Assembly (NCBI GenBank): GCA_902478935.1
Contig: CABSMV010000015.1
Span: 1 to 24,416 of the forward strand
Length of the DNA: 24,416 bases
Source of the DNA: an uncultured Collinsella sp.
GTDB lineage: Bacteria; Actinomycetota; Coriobacteriia; Coriobacteriales; Coriobacteriaceae
Reading direction: 5' to 3'
Shown here: positions 15,726-22,567 of the stretch, piece after piece
Layout: each line of letters begins with the position of its first letter
Numbering within the stretch: position 1 is the stretch's first letter
The notes under the pieces: model-generated
The model's database searches: none
Told to the model about the DNA's origin: nothing
What the model saw: the letters and a program-made list of their open reading frames with translations, nothing else
Program-made: the position numbers and the translations under genes

Positions 15726-15818
15726 ATGAATGACAATCCCTTGCTCGGCTTTATCGTCATCGTTTTGGCCATGCTCGTCGGCTATGCGATCAACGTGATC
15801 CACCGCCGGAAGAAGTAA
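15726..15818 (+). CDS. Small single-pass membrane protein, 30 residues
   Basis: ATG at 15726, TAA at 15816-15818. AGGAGG at 15715-15720 overlaps the upstream lipid kinase stop codon and is ideally spaced, a strong sign of real translation. The peptide starts with four polar residues (N, D, N after Met), then a hydrophobic helix of about 17 residues (LLGFIVIVLAMLVGYAI), and ends with the positively charged IHRRKK, so the C-terminus should face the cytoplasm. A strong terminator follows 38 bases later, making a two-gene operon with the kinase. I do not recognise a family; too short for most gene callers. Confidence 0.72.
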   Translation: MNDNPLLGFIVIVLAMLVGYAINVIHRRKK

Positions 15819-15856
15819 TTCCGCATTGGTATGATATTCATCCAATTATCATCTCC

Positions 15857-15900
15857 CCCGCTGTTTATGCATTTGCCAAACAGCGGGAGAGTTTTCTTTT
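15857..15900 (+). terminator. Intrinsic terminator of the lipid kinase operon
   Basis: CCCGCTGTTT (15857-15866) pairs with AAACAGCGGG (15878-15887), 10-base perfect stem, followed by a long T-rich tail. Confidence 0.9.
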
Positions 15901-15902
15901 TG

Positions 15903-16080
15903 AGCACCGTCTAATGCTTTATTCAGCTACAGTAAATGCAGGGTGCCTTTATTTAACTAAAGCCATATAATGAGTATTATTATCCGTTCATCGTATATTT
16001 CCACACGCTCATCGAGTAAAAGCTGTTGTCGAGTGAATACTCTTTACACTTCCTTTAGGCTAGTAGATGTATTTATTAGC
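15903..16080 (+). promoter_or_regulatory. AT-rich promoter region of the C69 dipeptidase
   Basis: A distinctly AT-rich stretch without a gene. It has a perfect TATAAT at 15966-15971 but no good -35, so the promoter call is tentative. If used, it gives a leader of about 150 bases before the start at 16127. Confidence 0.4.
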
Positions 16081-16110
16081 TGAAACTCCGTACGGTTTCG
16101 CGGGGTTTCA
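16081..16110 (+). promoter_or_regulatory. Hairpin in the dipeptidase leader next to the ribosome site
   Basis: TGAAACTCCG (16081-16090) pairs with CGGGGTTTCA (16101-16110), one G-U pair, ten-base loop. It ends 6 bases before the ribosome site GGGAGG (16117-16122), close enough to affect translation, or it may be a protein-binding dyad. Confidence 0.5.
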
Positions 16111-16126
16111 ACAGTTGGGAGGGATT

Positions 16127-17929
16127 ATGAGGTTTACTCATCCTGTCAACACGCTCAAGAAGCTCGGCTGCGGCCTTGCGTTTGGAGCAGCGGCCATCAT
16201 GGCCATGCCGACTTCGGCACTCGCCTGCACCCAGATCTACATGGGCAGCAAGCTCACGGCAGACGGCAACACGTACTACGGCCGTTCCGAGGACTTCGGT
16301 CCGCGCTATGTCAAGCACTTTGGCATTGAGCCCGCACACAAGGACGGCAACGAGTACACCTCGGTCGAGTCCGGTTTTGAGTACAAGTCCAAGGGCGCAA
16401 CCTACCGCTACACCTTCGTTCGCGACAACCCCTCGCAGTGGGAAGATCGCTACGACGCATATTCCGAGGCAGGCATCAACGAGAAGGGCGTCTCCTGCTC
16501 TGCCACGCTGAGCACCTCCTATAACGAGAAGGCCGAAGAGGCCGACCCCATCACCGAGGAGACTGGCATTGGCGAATACAGCTATGCCAGCGTCATCCTG
16601 GGCGAGAGCGCCACGGCCCGCGAGGGCGTCGAACTCATCGGCAGCCTGATCGACGAGCAGGGCGTCTGCTCCAACGACCAGATCATCATCGCCGACAGCA
16701 CCGAGACCTGGTTGTTCGCCGCGCTTTCCGGCCATCAGTGGATTGCTATGAAGCTCGCCGATGACATCGCCTCGCTCAACCCCAACATCGGCAACCTCAC
16801 CTATAACGTCGACCTCGATGACACCGAGAACTGTCTCCATTCCGAAGGCATCGAGTCCATGCCTAAGGAGAAGGGCTTTGCCGAGTACACCGACGGCAAG
16901 TTCGACGTCGCCAAGACCTACGGCGAGGAGATTAGCGAGGCCGGTATGCACCAGTGGTCGCGCTATATCCAGGGTCGTGATTACTTCATGGCTCCGCTTG
17001 CCGAGGGCACCGACTACGAGATCGTCAAGGACGAGCGCGAAGAGGCTCGCGCCACGACCGGCGCCCTGGTCCACGAGATGCAGCCGCTGTTCTTCCAGCC
17101 CGGCAAGTCCGACTGGAACACCTTTGAGATGATTCGTTCCTTCGCCGCTCGCGGCGAGAATGTCGCCGGCCTCAACGCCAACACCGACGGCGCCTATGCC
17201 ATCGGCTCCAACCGCAACACCGAGATCCACACCTTCCAGATCCGTCAGGACATGGACCCCGAGATCGCGACCATTCAGTGGGAGATGCTCTCCAACGCCG
17301 AATTCTCCGTCGCCATCCCCTTCTACTCCGCACTGCTCACCGAGGTCAGCCCCTACTTCAGCGATCAGGATGTCTCCTTCGATCACTGCGAAGAGGAAGA
17401 CGTCGTGAACAACGAGGAGCCCAAGAACTCCATCAACTACGTCCTCATGGACATCAACACGCTCGCCTATGAGAACCGCGACCACTGCGCCACCGGCGTC
17501 CGCGCCTATCTCGACGCCCTGCAGAAGGAACTCATCGAGCAGAACCTGACCGTCGACGAGGCCATGCAGGCCGAAGAAGGCACCGAGGCCCGTACCGCCC
17601 TGGCCAACAAGGCCGGCAAGGCTGCAACCAAGAACACCTATGTTAAGTGCAAGGCCATGCTCGAGGAGATGCGCGACTACCTCAAGGAGGGCGATTTCTC
17701 CGAGGAGTTCGTCCCGAGCGACTACGATGCCGACAACGACTGCCTGGTCGAATCCATCACCTACGCCGACGAGGCCCTTTCCGATGAGGACGTGACCGAG
17801 CCAGAGGCCGAAGAGGAAGAGGTCACCGAGGAGAAGTCCGAGGGCAACAACATGGCCGCCATGGCCGTTGGCGCCGTCGTCATCATCGGTGTCTGCGTCT
17901 ACGTGATCTATCGTCGCAAGAAGGCCTAA
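16127..17929 (+). CDS. Secreted, membrane-anchored C69 family dipeptidase
   Basis: 600 residues from the ATG at 16127, fixed by GGGAGG 4 bases upstream; an earlier in-frame ATG at 16067 lacks a ribosome site and would bury the signal peptide. Residues 1-33 form a signal peptide (KK, a hydrophobic core, then TSALA). Cys34 follows the predicted cleavage site and is the expected N-terminal nucleophile of the C69 (PepD) family, with the family start CTQIYMG and later YYGRSEDFG. The C-terminus has a Glu-rich stretch, a membrane helix at about 576-594 and RRKKA, so the enzyme is probably tethered to the outer face of the membrane. It should release amino acids from peptides outside the cell. Confidence 0.93.
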   Translation: MRFTHPVNTLKKLGCGLAFGAAAIMAMPTSALACTQIYMGSKLTADGNTYYGRSEDFGPRYVKHFGIEPAHKDGNEYTSVESGFEYKSKGATYRYTFVRDNPSQWEDRYDAYSEAGINEKGVSCSATLSTSYNEKAEEADPITEETGIGEYSYASVILGESATAREGVELIGSLIDEQGVCSNDQIIIADSTETWLFAALSGHQWIAMKLADDIASLNPNIGNLTYNVDLDDTENCLHSEGIESMPKEKGFAEYTDGKFDVAKTYGEEISEAGMHQWSRYIQGRDYFMAPLAEGTDYEIVKDEREEARATTGALVHEMQPLFFQPGKSDWNTFEMIRSFAARGENVAGLNANTDGAYAIGSNRNTEIHTFQIRQDMDPEIATIQWEMLSNAEFSVAIPFYSALLTEVSPYFSDQDVSFDHCEEEDVVNNEEPKNSINYVLMDINTLAYENRDHCATGVRAYLDALQKELIEQNLTVDEAMQAEEGTEARTALANKAGKAATKNTYVKCKAMLEEMRDYLKEGDFSEEFVPSDYDADNDCLVESITYADEALSDEDVTEPEAEEEEVTEEKSEGNNMAAMAVGAVVIIGVCVYVIYRRKKA

Positions 17930-17948
17930 GACCCTCATGTCCTAGCTG

Positions 17949-18004
17949 AGCGGGCGGGGCACATGAGTCACCTCGCCCGCTTAACCCGCCTTTTGACCGG
18001 CGGG
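17949..18004 (+). terminator. Hairpin pair after the dipeptidase gene
   Basis: AGCGGGCG (17949-17956) pairs with CGCCCGCT (17974-17981), and CCCGCC/GGCGGG (within 17985-18004) forms a second stem. An outer CTCATGT/ACATGAG pairing is also possible. U-runs are weak, so termination is probable but not certain. Confidence 0.5.
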
Positions 18005-18055
18005 AAACCCGCTTGAAATCTTTTCAAAAAAGATTTCCCCGCACACACTTCGCTG

Positions 18056-18064
18056 TGCTATAGT
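18056..18064 (+). promoter_or_regulatory. Extended -10 promoter of the tryptophan ECF operon
   Basis: TGC-TATAGT fits an extended -10 element. It stands about 60 bases before the leader peptide start, suitable for a short attenuator leader. No good -35 is visible, which extended -10 promoters can tolerate. A 10-base AT-rich hairpin (18015-18037) lies upstream. Confidence 0.5.
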
Positions 18065-18122
18065 GCAGCGCAACAGCAACTTGGTGCGACCGCGCCACGG
18101 CATCACGAAAGGAGCCACCAAC

Positions 18123-18191
18123 ATGAAGAACACGATGAAGTCTCTCAACAACTGGTGGTGGCGTGATGCGAATACGATCGGTCGACAGTGA
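18123..18191 (+). CDS. Tryptophan-rich leader peptide (attenuator)
   Basis: A 22-residue frame, ATG at 18123 and TGA at 18189-18191, with AAAGGAG at 18108-18114, eight bases upstream. Codons 11-13 (18153-18161) are three consecutive TGG Trp codons, rare by chance and typical of trp leader peptides; the peptide reads MKNTMKSLNNWWWRDANTIG, then Arg-Gln and stop. A strong intrinsic terminator lies 35 bases beyond, before an ECF transporter S gene. The peptide itself probably has no function; its translation would sense charged tRNA-Trp. Too short for most gene callers. The tryptophan reading is an inference but rests on several independent signs. Confidence 0.88.
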   Translation: MKNTMKSLNNWWWRDANTIGRQ

Positions 18192-18258
18192 GTCCCTCAC
18201 GCCTGTTTTTGCGCTCTAGGTGATTGAAAGGCCTCCGGTTTCGACCGGGGGCCTTTTT
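18160..18258 (+). terminator. Trp attenuator: alternative stems and intrinsic terminator
   Basis: The terminator stem is AAAGGCCTCCGGT (18227-18239) with 18244-18256, 13 pairs including one G-U, TTCG loop, then a T-run to 18258. An upstream stem pairs GGCGTGA (18160-18166, starting within the third Trp codon) with TCACGCC (18197-18203). A candidate antiterminator pairs CGGTCGA (18179-18185) with TCGACCG (18241-18247), which would break the terminator. A ribosome stalled at the Trp codons leaves 18179-18185 free; a ribosome at the leader stop covers it and lets the terminator form. The antiterminator is short, so this part is a model. Confidence 0.75.
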
Positions 18259-18335
18259 CTATCTCGAGCCCGATCGCATTCGCATCACGCGCCTCCGCTT
18301 TTCTCTTGCACTCCCCTTCCGAAAGGATTTTCACC

Positions 18336-18908
18336 ATGTCTCAGAACACCACCGCCGCCCAGCCCCGCACCGTCCAGACCGCCGACCGCGGCAAACTCGA
18401 CGTCCGTGCCCTCGTCCTGCTCGCCATCCTGCTCGCTGCCGGCTTCATCCTCAACTTCACCGTCGGCAAGGCCATCTCGGGCATCTCGGGTGGCATGATC
18501 AGCCCCGAGTTCATCATCTCGGCCTTCTGCCTCACCATCCTGGTCGTTCGCCCCAACATCGGCCAGGCGCTCGTCATTGGCCTTATCTCGGCTGCCGTGA
18601 TCCAGATCACCACTACTTCGCCGTTCGTTGATTTTGCCGCCGAGGGCATCGCCGCCATGCTCATGGCCGGCATCGTCAACGCCGCCGGCAAGAACGGTCA
18701 GGTCAAGCCCGCCATCGCCATTGTCGCAACCTTCCTGACCACCTTTGTCTCCGGCGCCATCTTCATGGTCATCAAGATGGCCATGCTCGGCGTGGTAGGC
18801 GAGCTCGCCGCCGCCATGCTGCCCGTCGTCGCCATGACCGCCGTCTTTAACGCCATTCTGGTCGGCGCCCTCTACTTGCCCATCCAGAAGGCCCTGAAGC
18901 TCAACTAG
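18336..18908 (+). CDS. ECF transporter S component, probably for tryptophan
   Basis: 190 residues from the ATG at 18336, preceded by AAAGGA at 8 bases; an upstream TTG at 18306 is rejected. After a polar 25-residue N-terminus there are five to six hydrophobic segments, the size of substrate-binding S subunits of energy-coupling factor importers. The pattern GGMISPEFIISAFCLTILVV and the ITTTSPF stretch resemble TrpP-type tryptophan transporters as I recall them. The gene sits directly behind the Trp leader and is followed by the ATPase and EcfT genes, making a dedicated transporter. Specificity is inferred from the leader peptide, not from binding residues. Confidence 0.85.
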   Translation: MSQNTTAAQPRTVQTADRGKLDVRALVLLAILLAAGFILNFTVGKAISGISGGMISPEFIISAFCLTILVVRPNIGQALVIGLISAAVIQITTTSPFVDFAAEGIAAMLMAGIVNAAGKNGQVKPAIAIVATFLTTFVSGAIFMVIKMAMLGVVGELAAAMLPVVAMTAVFNAILVGALYLPIQKALKLN

Positions 18909-18917
18909 CCCGTTCGA

Positions 18918-19013
18918 CTTTACGAGCCACCCCATCTTGGCGTTCATTCGTCGCTCGCGTACCCAAGTACGCTTCGCTCCTCTTTCTCGCGCCAACCTGG
19001 GCCCCTCGTAAAG
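18918..19013. repeat. Nested inverted repeat between the S-component and ATPase genes
   Basis: Outer arms CTTTACGAG (18918-18926) and CTCGTAAAG (19005-19013) enclose TTGGCG/CGCCAA (18937-18942 with 18990-18995) and an inner GCGTAC-CCAA-GTACGC hairpin (18957-18972). The layered layout recalls repeats A-C with shorter arms. Its sequence looks like a candidate dispersed intergenic repeat. It may partly terminate or stabilise the transcript after the S gene. Confidence 0.65.
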
Positions 19014-19063
19014 CCGTCTCCGTGCTTCACCACCAAAGACTGTCCCAAACGACTAGCTTTTGG

Positions 19064-19099
19064 GGACGTTCTTAAACGACTGGTCATGTAAGAACGTCC
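19064..19099 (+). promoter_or_regulatory. Hairpin before the ATPase gene
   Basis: GGACGTTCTTA (19064-19074) pairs perfectly with TAAGAACGTCC (19089-19099), loop of 14 bases. The octamer AAACGACT occurs just before it and again in its loop. It ends about 20 bases before the ATPase start and could set the expression ratio of ATPase to S component. Confidence 0.5.
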
Positions 19100-19119
19100 A
19101 TTGACTATGAAAGGTATCC

Positions 19120-20871
19120 ATGGAAACGATCATCAACGTCGACGATGTCTCGTTCTCCTATGGCACGCAAACCGAGCAGGCGCTCAGCCACATCTCGCTC
19201 AGCGTGAACAAGGGAGATTTCATCGGCATCATCGGGCCCTCGGGCGCCGGCAAGTCCACGCTTGCCGCCTGCCTGTCGGGTGCCGTGCCCCACCACTACA
19301 CCGGCACGTTCTTTGGGTCCGTCATGGTTGACGGCCACGACACCTGCGAGGTCTCGCTGACCGACGTGTCGCAAATCGTCGGCAGTGTACTGCAGGATAT
19401 CGACACGCAGATGGTCGCTTCGGTCGTCGAGGACGAGATGCTCTTTGGCCTCGAGAACTTTGGCGTTCCCCACGACCAGATCGAGCAGCGCGTGAGCGAA
19501 ACGCTCGAGACCGTCGGCATCAGCGACCTGCGCGACCGCGAGATCGCCACCCTCTCGGGCGGACAGAAGCAAAAGGTAGCCATCGCCGCCATCCTCGCCA
19601 TGCGTCCGCGCGTCTTGGTTCTCGACGAGCCCACCGCGGCACTCGACCCCGCCAGCTCCACGTTGGTCTTCGAGACGCTGCGTGAGGCAAACCGCACACT
19701 TGGAATCACCATCGTCGTCGTTGAGCAAAAGGTCGCCCTGCTCTCGGAGTACTGCAACCGCGTGCTCGTGCTCAACCATGGCGAAATCGCGCTGCAGGGC
19801 GAGCCACACGAGGTCTTCGCGCATACCGACGAGCTTCGTGCCATCGGCGTCGACTGCCCTCGCGTCACGCGTATCTTCAATAGCCTCGAAACCGATGGTC
19901 TAGTAAGCGGTACCCCTTGCTTGGATGTCGATGAGGCCGAGTGCCTGATTTCGGGCATCGTCGACCCCGCACGCGCGGCTATCGAAGCCCAGGCGCCCGC
20001 CGGTTCCCCGCATGCACCGTCGTTGCGCCCTCATGCCAAGGACGCCGAACCCGTACTCACCTTCGACCATGTTGAGTTTGCCTATCCCAATGGCGGAGCC
20101 GCCGTACACGACCTTAGCCTGACGCTCTATCCTGGCGAGCTCGTGGGCATCGTCGGCCAAAACGGTGCCGGCAAGACCACGCTCACCAAGCTGCTCACGG
20201 GTCTGCTCAAGCCCGCCTCGGGCAGCGTGCGCGTCACGGGACTGGATACCGCAACCGTCCCCACGAGCCGCATTGCCCGCGAGGTCGCAACCCTCTTCCA
20301 AAACCCTGACCGTCAAATCTGCAAGGACACCGTGCTCGACGAGGTCGCCTTTGGCTTGGAGCTTGGCGGCATGGACCGCGCCGAGGCTCTGCGTCGTGCC
20401 CAACTCGTCATCGACCGCTTTGGCTTGCCGGCCGACGAGGCGCCTTTCTCGCTTTCGCGCGGCCAGCGACAAATGGTGGCACTCGCCTCCGTCGTGGTCG
20501 TAGAGCCCAAAATCGTGGTGCTCGACGAGCCCACGAGCGGCCTTGATTACCGCGAGTGCATGACCGTCATGGAAACGGTGCGTACCATGGCCGAGCGTGG
20601 CTGCGCCGTAATCATGGTCTGCCACGACATGGAAGCCGTCTCCGACTTTGCCGAGCGCATCGTAGTAATGGCCGACGGCCGCATCCTCGATCGCGGCCGC
20701 ACGCACGAGCTGTTCTCGAACATCGAACTCATGCAGCATGCCTACGTTGAGCCGCCCCAGGTCATCGAACTCTCGCGCCGTCTGGCATCTTCCGTCTCGC
20801 CCGCTTTTGCGCAGGTGAGCGAGGTCACCGATGTCGTTCGAATTACCAAGGAGATGGTCCACCGTGGTTAA
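19120..20871 (+). CDS. ECF transporter ATPase, two fused ABC domains
   Basis: 583 residues holding two complete nucleotide-binding domains in one chain, where many organisms use separate EcfA and EcfA'. Domain 1: Walker A GPSGAGKST (39-47), LSGGQ (145-149), Walker B VLVLDE (165-170), but Gln203 in VVEQK at the switch-histidine position. A linker of about 50 residues rich in Pro and Ala follows. Domain 2: Walker A GQNGAGKT (346-353), LSRGQ (445-449, Arg in place of Gly), VVLDE (466-470) and His502 in VCHD. The chain powers the transporter at the inner face of the membrane. Its stop overlaps the EcfT start by 8 bases. Confidence 0.94.
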   Translation: METIINVDDVSFSYGTQTEQALSHISLSVNKGDFIGIIGPSGAGKSTLAACLSGAVPHHYTGTFFGSVMVDGHDTCEVSLTDVSQIVGSVLQDIDTQMVASVVEDEMLFGLENFGVPHDQIEQRVSETLETVGISDLRDREIATLSGGQKQKVAIAAILAMRPRVLVLDEPTAALDPASSTLVFETLREANRTLGITIVVVEQKVALLSEYCNRVLVLNHGEIALQGEPHEVFAHTDELRAIGVDCPRVTRIFNSLETDGLVSGTPCLDVDEAECLISGIVDPARAAIEAQAPAGSPHAPSLRPHAKDAEPVLTFDHVEFAYPNGGAAVHDLSLTLYPGELVGIVGQNGAGKTTLTKLLTGLLKPASGSVRVTGLDTATVPTSRIAREVATLFQNPDRQICKDTVLDEVAFGLELGGMDRAEALRRAQLVIDRFGLPADEAPFSLSRGQRQMVALASVVVVEPKIVVLDEPTSGLDYRECMTVMETVRTMAERGCAVIMVCHDMEAVSDFAERIVVMADGRILDRGRTHELFSNIELMQHAYVEPPQVIELSRRLASSVSPAFAQVSEVTDVVRITKEMVHRG

Positions 20872-21610
20872 CGTCATCGACTACATGCCGGGCGATACGC
20901 TGCTGCATCGCCTGAATCCCGTCGTCAAACTGGGCCTCGCCGCCGCCATCATCGTCGGCATCTTTTTGTCCGACACCTACGTGGCGCTGCTGGGCTTTCT
21001 GGCGCTCACGCTCGCACTGGGAGCTTACGCCGGCGTCGTCGACCGTCTGTTCTCGCTGCTCAAGTTGCTGATTCCGCTCGCGCTTATCATGCTGGTGCTC
21101 CAGCTGGCCTTTATGCGCGATGGCAACGTGGTGTGGGGCTTTATCACCGACACGGGTCTCATCACAGGATCGAAGGCCTGTCTGCGCCTGCTGGGTGTGG
21201 CGTTACCACTCATCCTCATGCTCATGGTGAGCAAGCTCAACGACCTTGCCAACGCCTGCGTCGAGGTGCTGCACGTGCCGTATCGCTATGCCTTCACCTT
21301 TACCACGGCGCTGCGCTTTGTACCGGTGTTTGGTCAGGAGATGAATGCCATCATGGAGGCGCAGACCGCACGCGGCGTCGAGTACGATACCAAGAACCCC
21401 ATCAAGAAGCTTAAGCTCATGCTGCCACTGTGCGTGCCACTGCTCATCTCGAGCGTGGGCAAGACCGATGCCACAGCCTTGGCGGCAGAACAGCGCGGCT
21501 TCTATCTGCGTACGCGCGCCAGCTCGTACAAGCGCTACCCCATCAAGGGTCTGGACATCGCCGTGCTCATCGTCAGCATCGCCCTCATCGCCATCGGCTT
21601 CCTGTTCTAG
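20864..21610 (+). CDS. ecfT: ECF transporter transmembrane subunit EcfT
   Basis: 248 residues if read from the GTG at 20864, which overlaps the ATPase stop by 8 bases and has AAGGAG 10 bases upstream; the in-frame ATG at 20831 lies well inside the ATPase gene and is less likely. Four to six membrane helices are visible, followed by the coupling region with the two family motifs: TARGVEYD and, further on, EQRGFYLR, the short Ala/Gln-Arg-Gly motifs that dock on the ATPases. It couples ATP hydrolysis to toppling of the S subunit. A strong terminator follows 29 bases after the stop, closing the operon. Confidence 0.92.
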   Translation: MVNVIDYMPGDTLLHRLNPVVKLGLAAAIIVGIFLSDTYVALLGFLALTLALGAYAGVVDRLFSLLKLLIPLALIMLVLQLAFMRDGNVVWGFITDTGLITGSKACLRLLGVALPLILMLMVSKLNDLANACVEVLHVPYRYAFTFTTALRFVPVFGQEMNAIMEAQTARGVEYDTKNPIKKLKLMLPLCVPLLISSVGKTDATALAAEQRGFYLRTRASSYKRYPIKGLDIAVLIVSIALIAIGFLF

Positions 21611-21639
21611 TTCACCACCGACAGCAACCACCCAACGCA

Positions 21640-21676
21640 AAAGGCCTCGGCTCGCACCAAACGAGCCGAGGCCTTT
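21640..21676. terminator. Bidirectional intrinsic terminator
   Basis: A perfect 15-base stem (21640-21654 with 21662-21676), seven-base loop, with A-run and T-run on opposite sides. It sits between convergent ecfT and racemase genes and can serve both. Confidence 0.9.
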
Positions 21677-21736
21677 ACTGTTTCCCCAGATAATACCTAC
21701 CAAAAATAAACCTGTCCCTTTTTGGCAGATCGAGGG

Positions 21737-22483
21737 CTATTGGCGGTAGGGGGCGCCGCTGCGGATGACGGATTCGCGCACCAAGACGTCCATGGCGTCG
21801 AGGGTAATCTCGGGCATCTCGCGGTATTTCTGCAGCACCGAGAGCTCCGTGCAGGCCAGGATGACGCGGTCGCAGCCGCTACGGGCGAACTCCCACATCA
21901 CGCGGTCGAACTTATCCATATCGGGCTCACGTCCGGCCTTCACATCATCGTAGATAAGCGACATCACATCGTTCTGACGTTTCTCGCTGGGATAGACAAC
22001 CTCAACACCCGCAGCCTTACATTCGCGGCCGTAGACGCCCGCGCCCACGGTACCGTCGGTGCCCATGATGCCAATCTTGTGCACCGGCTCGGCCGGCATA
22101 CTCAGGTTGGGGTCGAACTCGCACTCCCCCATCACCGCACCGGCCAGAGCATAGCGCACCGACTCACGCGGCATGTGGATAATCGGCACCTTCGTAAACG
22201 ACTGGATCTGGTCGTAGAAGTAGTGCGACGTGTTGCAGGGAATGGCAATGTGCGCACAGCCCAGCGACTCGAGTGCCTGGGCACACTCTTTCATGGTCGC
22301 CAGCAGCTTGGCATGCTCGCCGGTCTTAATAGCCAGCGTGCGGTCGGGCATGGTCGACTTGGAGAGCACCACCATGTCGATATGTTCCTGATCGCAGGCA
22401 GCAGCCGTATGACGCACCACCTGGTCGTAGTAATACGACGTGGCCTCGGCGCCCATGCCGCCGATAACTCCCAGCTTTTCCAT
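21737..22483 (-). CDS. Aspartate/glutamate racemase family protein
   Basis: 248 residues from the ATG at 22483, which has AGGAGG upstream on the minus strand; longer frames lack one. The two catalytic cysteines of this cofactor-free family are in place: CNTSH (Cys83) and ACTEL (Cys211), as is the N-terminal GVIGGMG. It interconverts L- and D-forms of an acidic amino acid. The gene directly upstream encodes a D-aspartate-ligase-like enzyme, so D-aspartate for peptidoglycan is the most likely product. Glutamate racemase (MurI) activity is less likely because the protein fits the YgeA/aspartate racemase type, but is not excluded. Confidence 0.92.
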   Translation of the reverse strand: MEKLGVIGGMGAEATSYYYDQVVRHTAAACDQEHIDMVVLSKSTMPDRTLAIKTGEHAKLLATMKECAQALESLGCAHIAIPCNTSHYFYDQIQSFTKVPIIHMPRESVRYALAGAVMGECEFDPNLSMPAEPVHKIGIMGTDGTVGAGVYGRECKAAGVEVVYPSEKRQNDVMSLIYDDVKAGREPDMDKFDRVMWEFARSGCDRVILACTELSVLQKYREMPEITLDAMDVLVRESVIRSGAPYRQ

Positions 22484-22505
22484 CGCCGCCTCCTTGGTGA
22501 CGCTT

Positions 22506-22558
22506 GCGCAATTGCGCGTATCATACCCGCGCCCGCCCGATGTAAACCGGACGGGCGC
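22506..22558 (-). promoter_or_regulatory. Promoter region of the racemase with palindrome and hairpin
   Basis: On the minus strand TATGAT (plus 22520-22525) could be a -10 box, with TTTACA (22541-22546) at 15 bases as a poor -35. A perfect 12-base palindrome GCGCAATTGCGC (22506-22517) lies just downstream, where a repressor would block initiation. A hairpin GCGCCCG/CGGGCGC (22529-22535 with 22552-22558) may end transcription of the ligase gene. Confidence 0.4.
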
Positions 22559-22567
22559 CGCACTCAT

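Noticed and set aside
16081..16110. GAAAC/GTTTC-like pieces suggesting a CRISPR repeat
   Set aside because: Only one hairpin, no regularly spaced copies or spacers and no cas genes.
16076..17938. 620-residue frame opposite the dipeptidase
   Set aside because: Antisense shadow of a highly biased gene; the sense protein has a signal peptide and catalytic Cys.
18065..18258. T-box riboswitch before the ECF operon
   Set aside because: The leader is too short for a T-box stem I and I see no T-box consensus; a translated Trp leader explains the region better.
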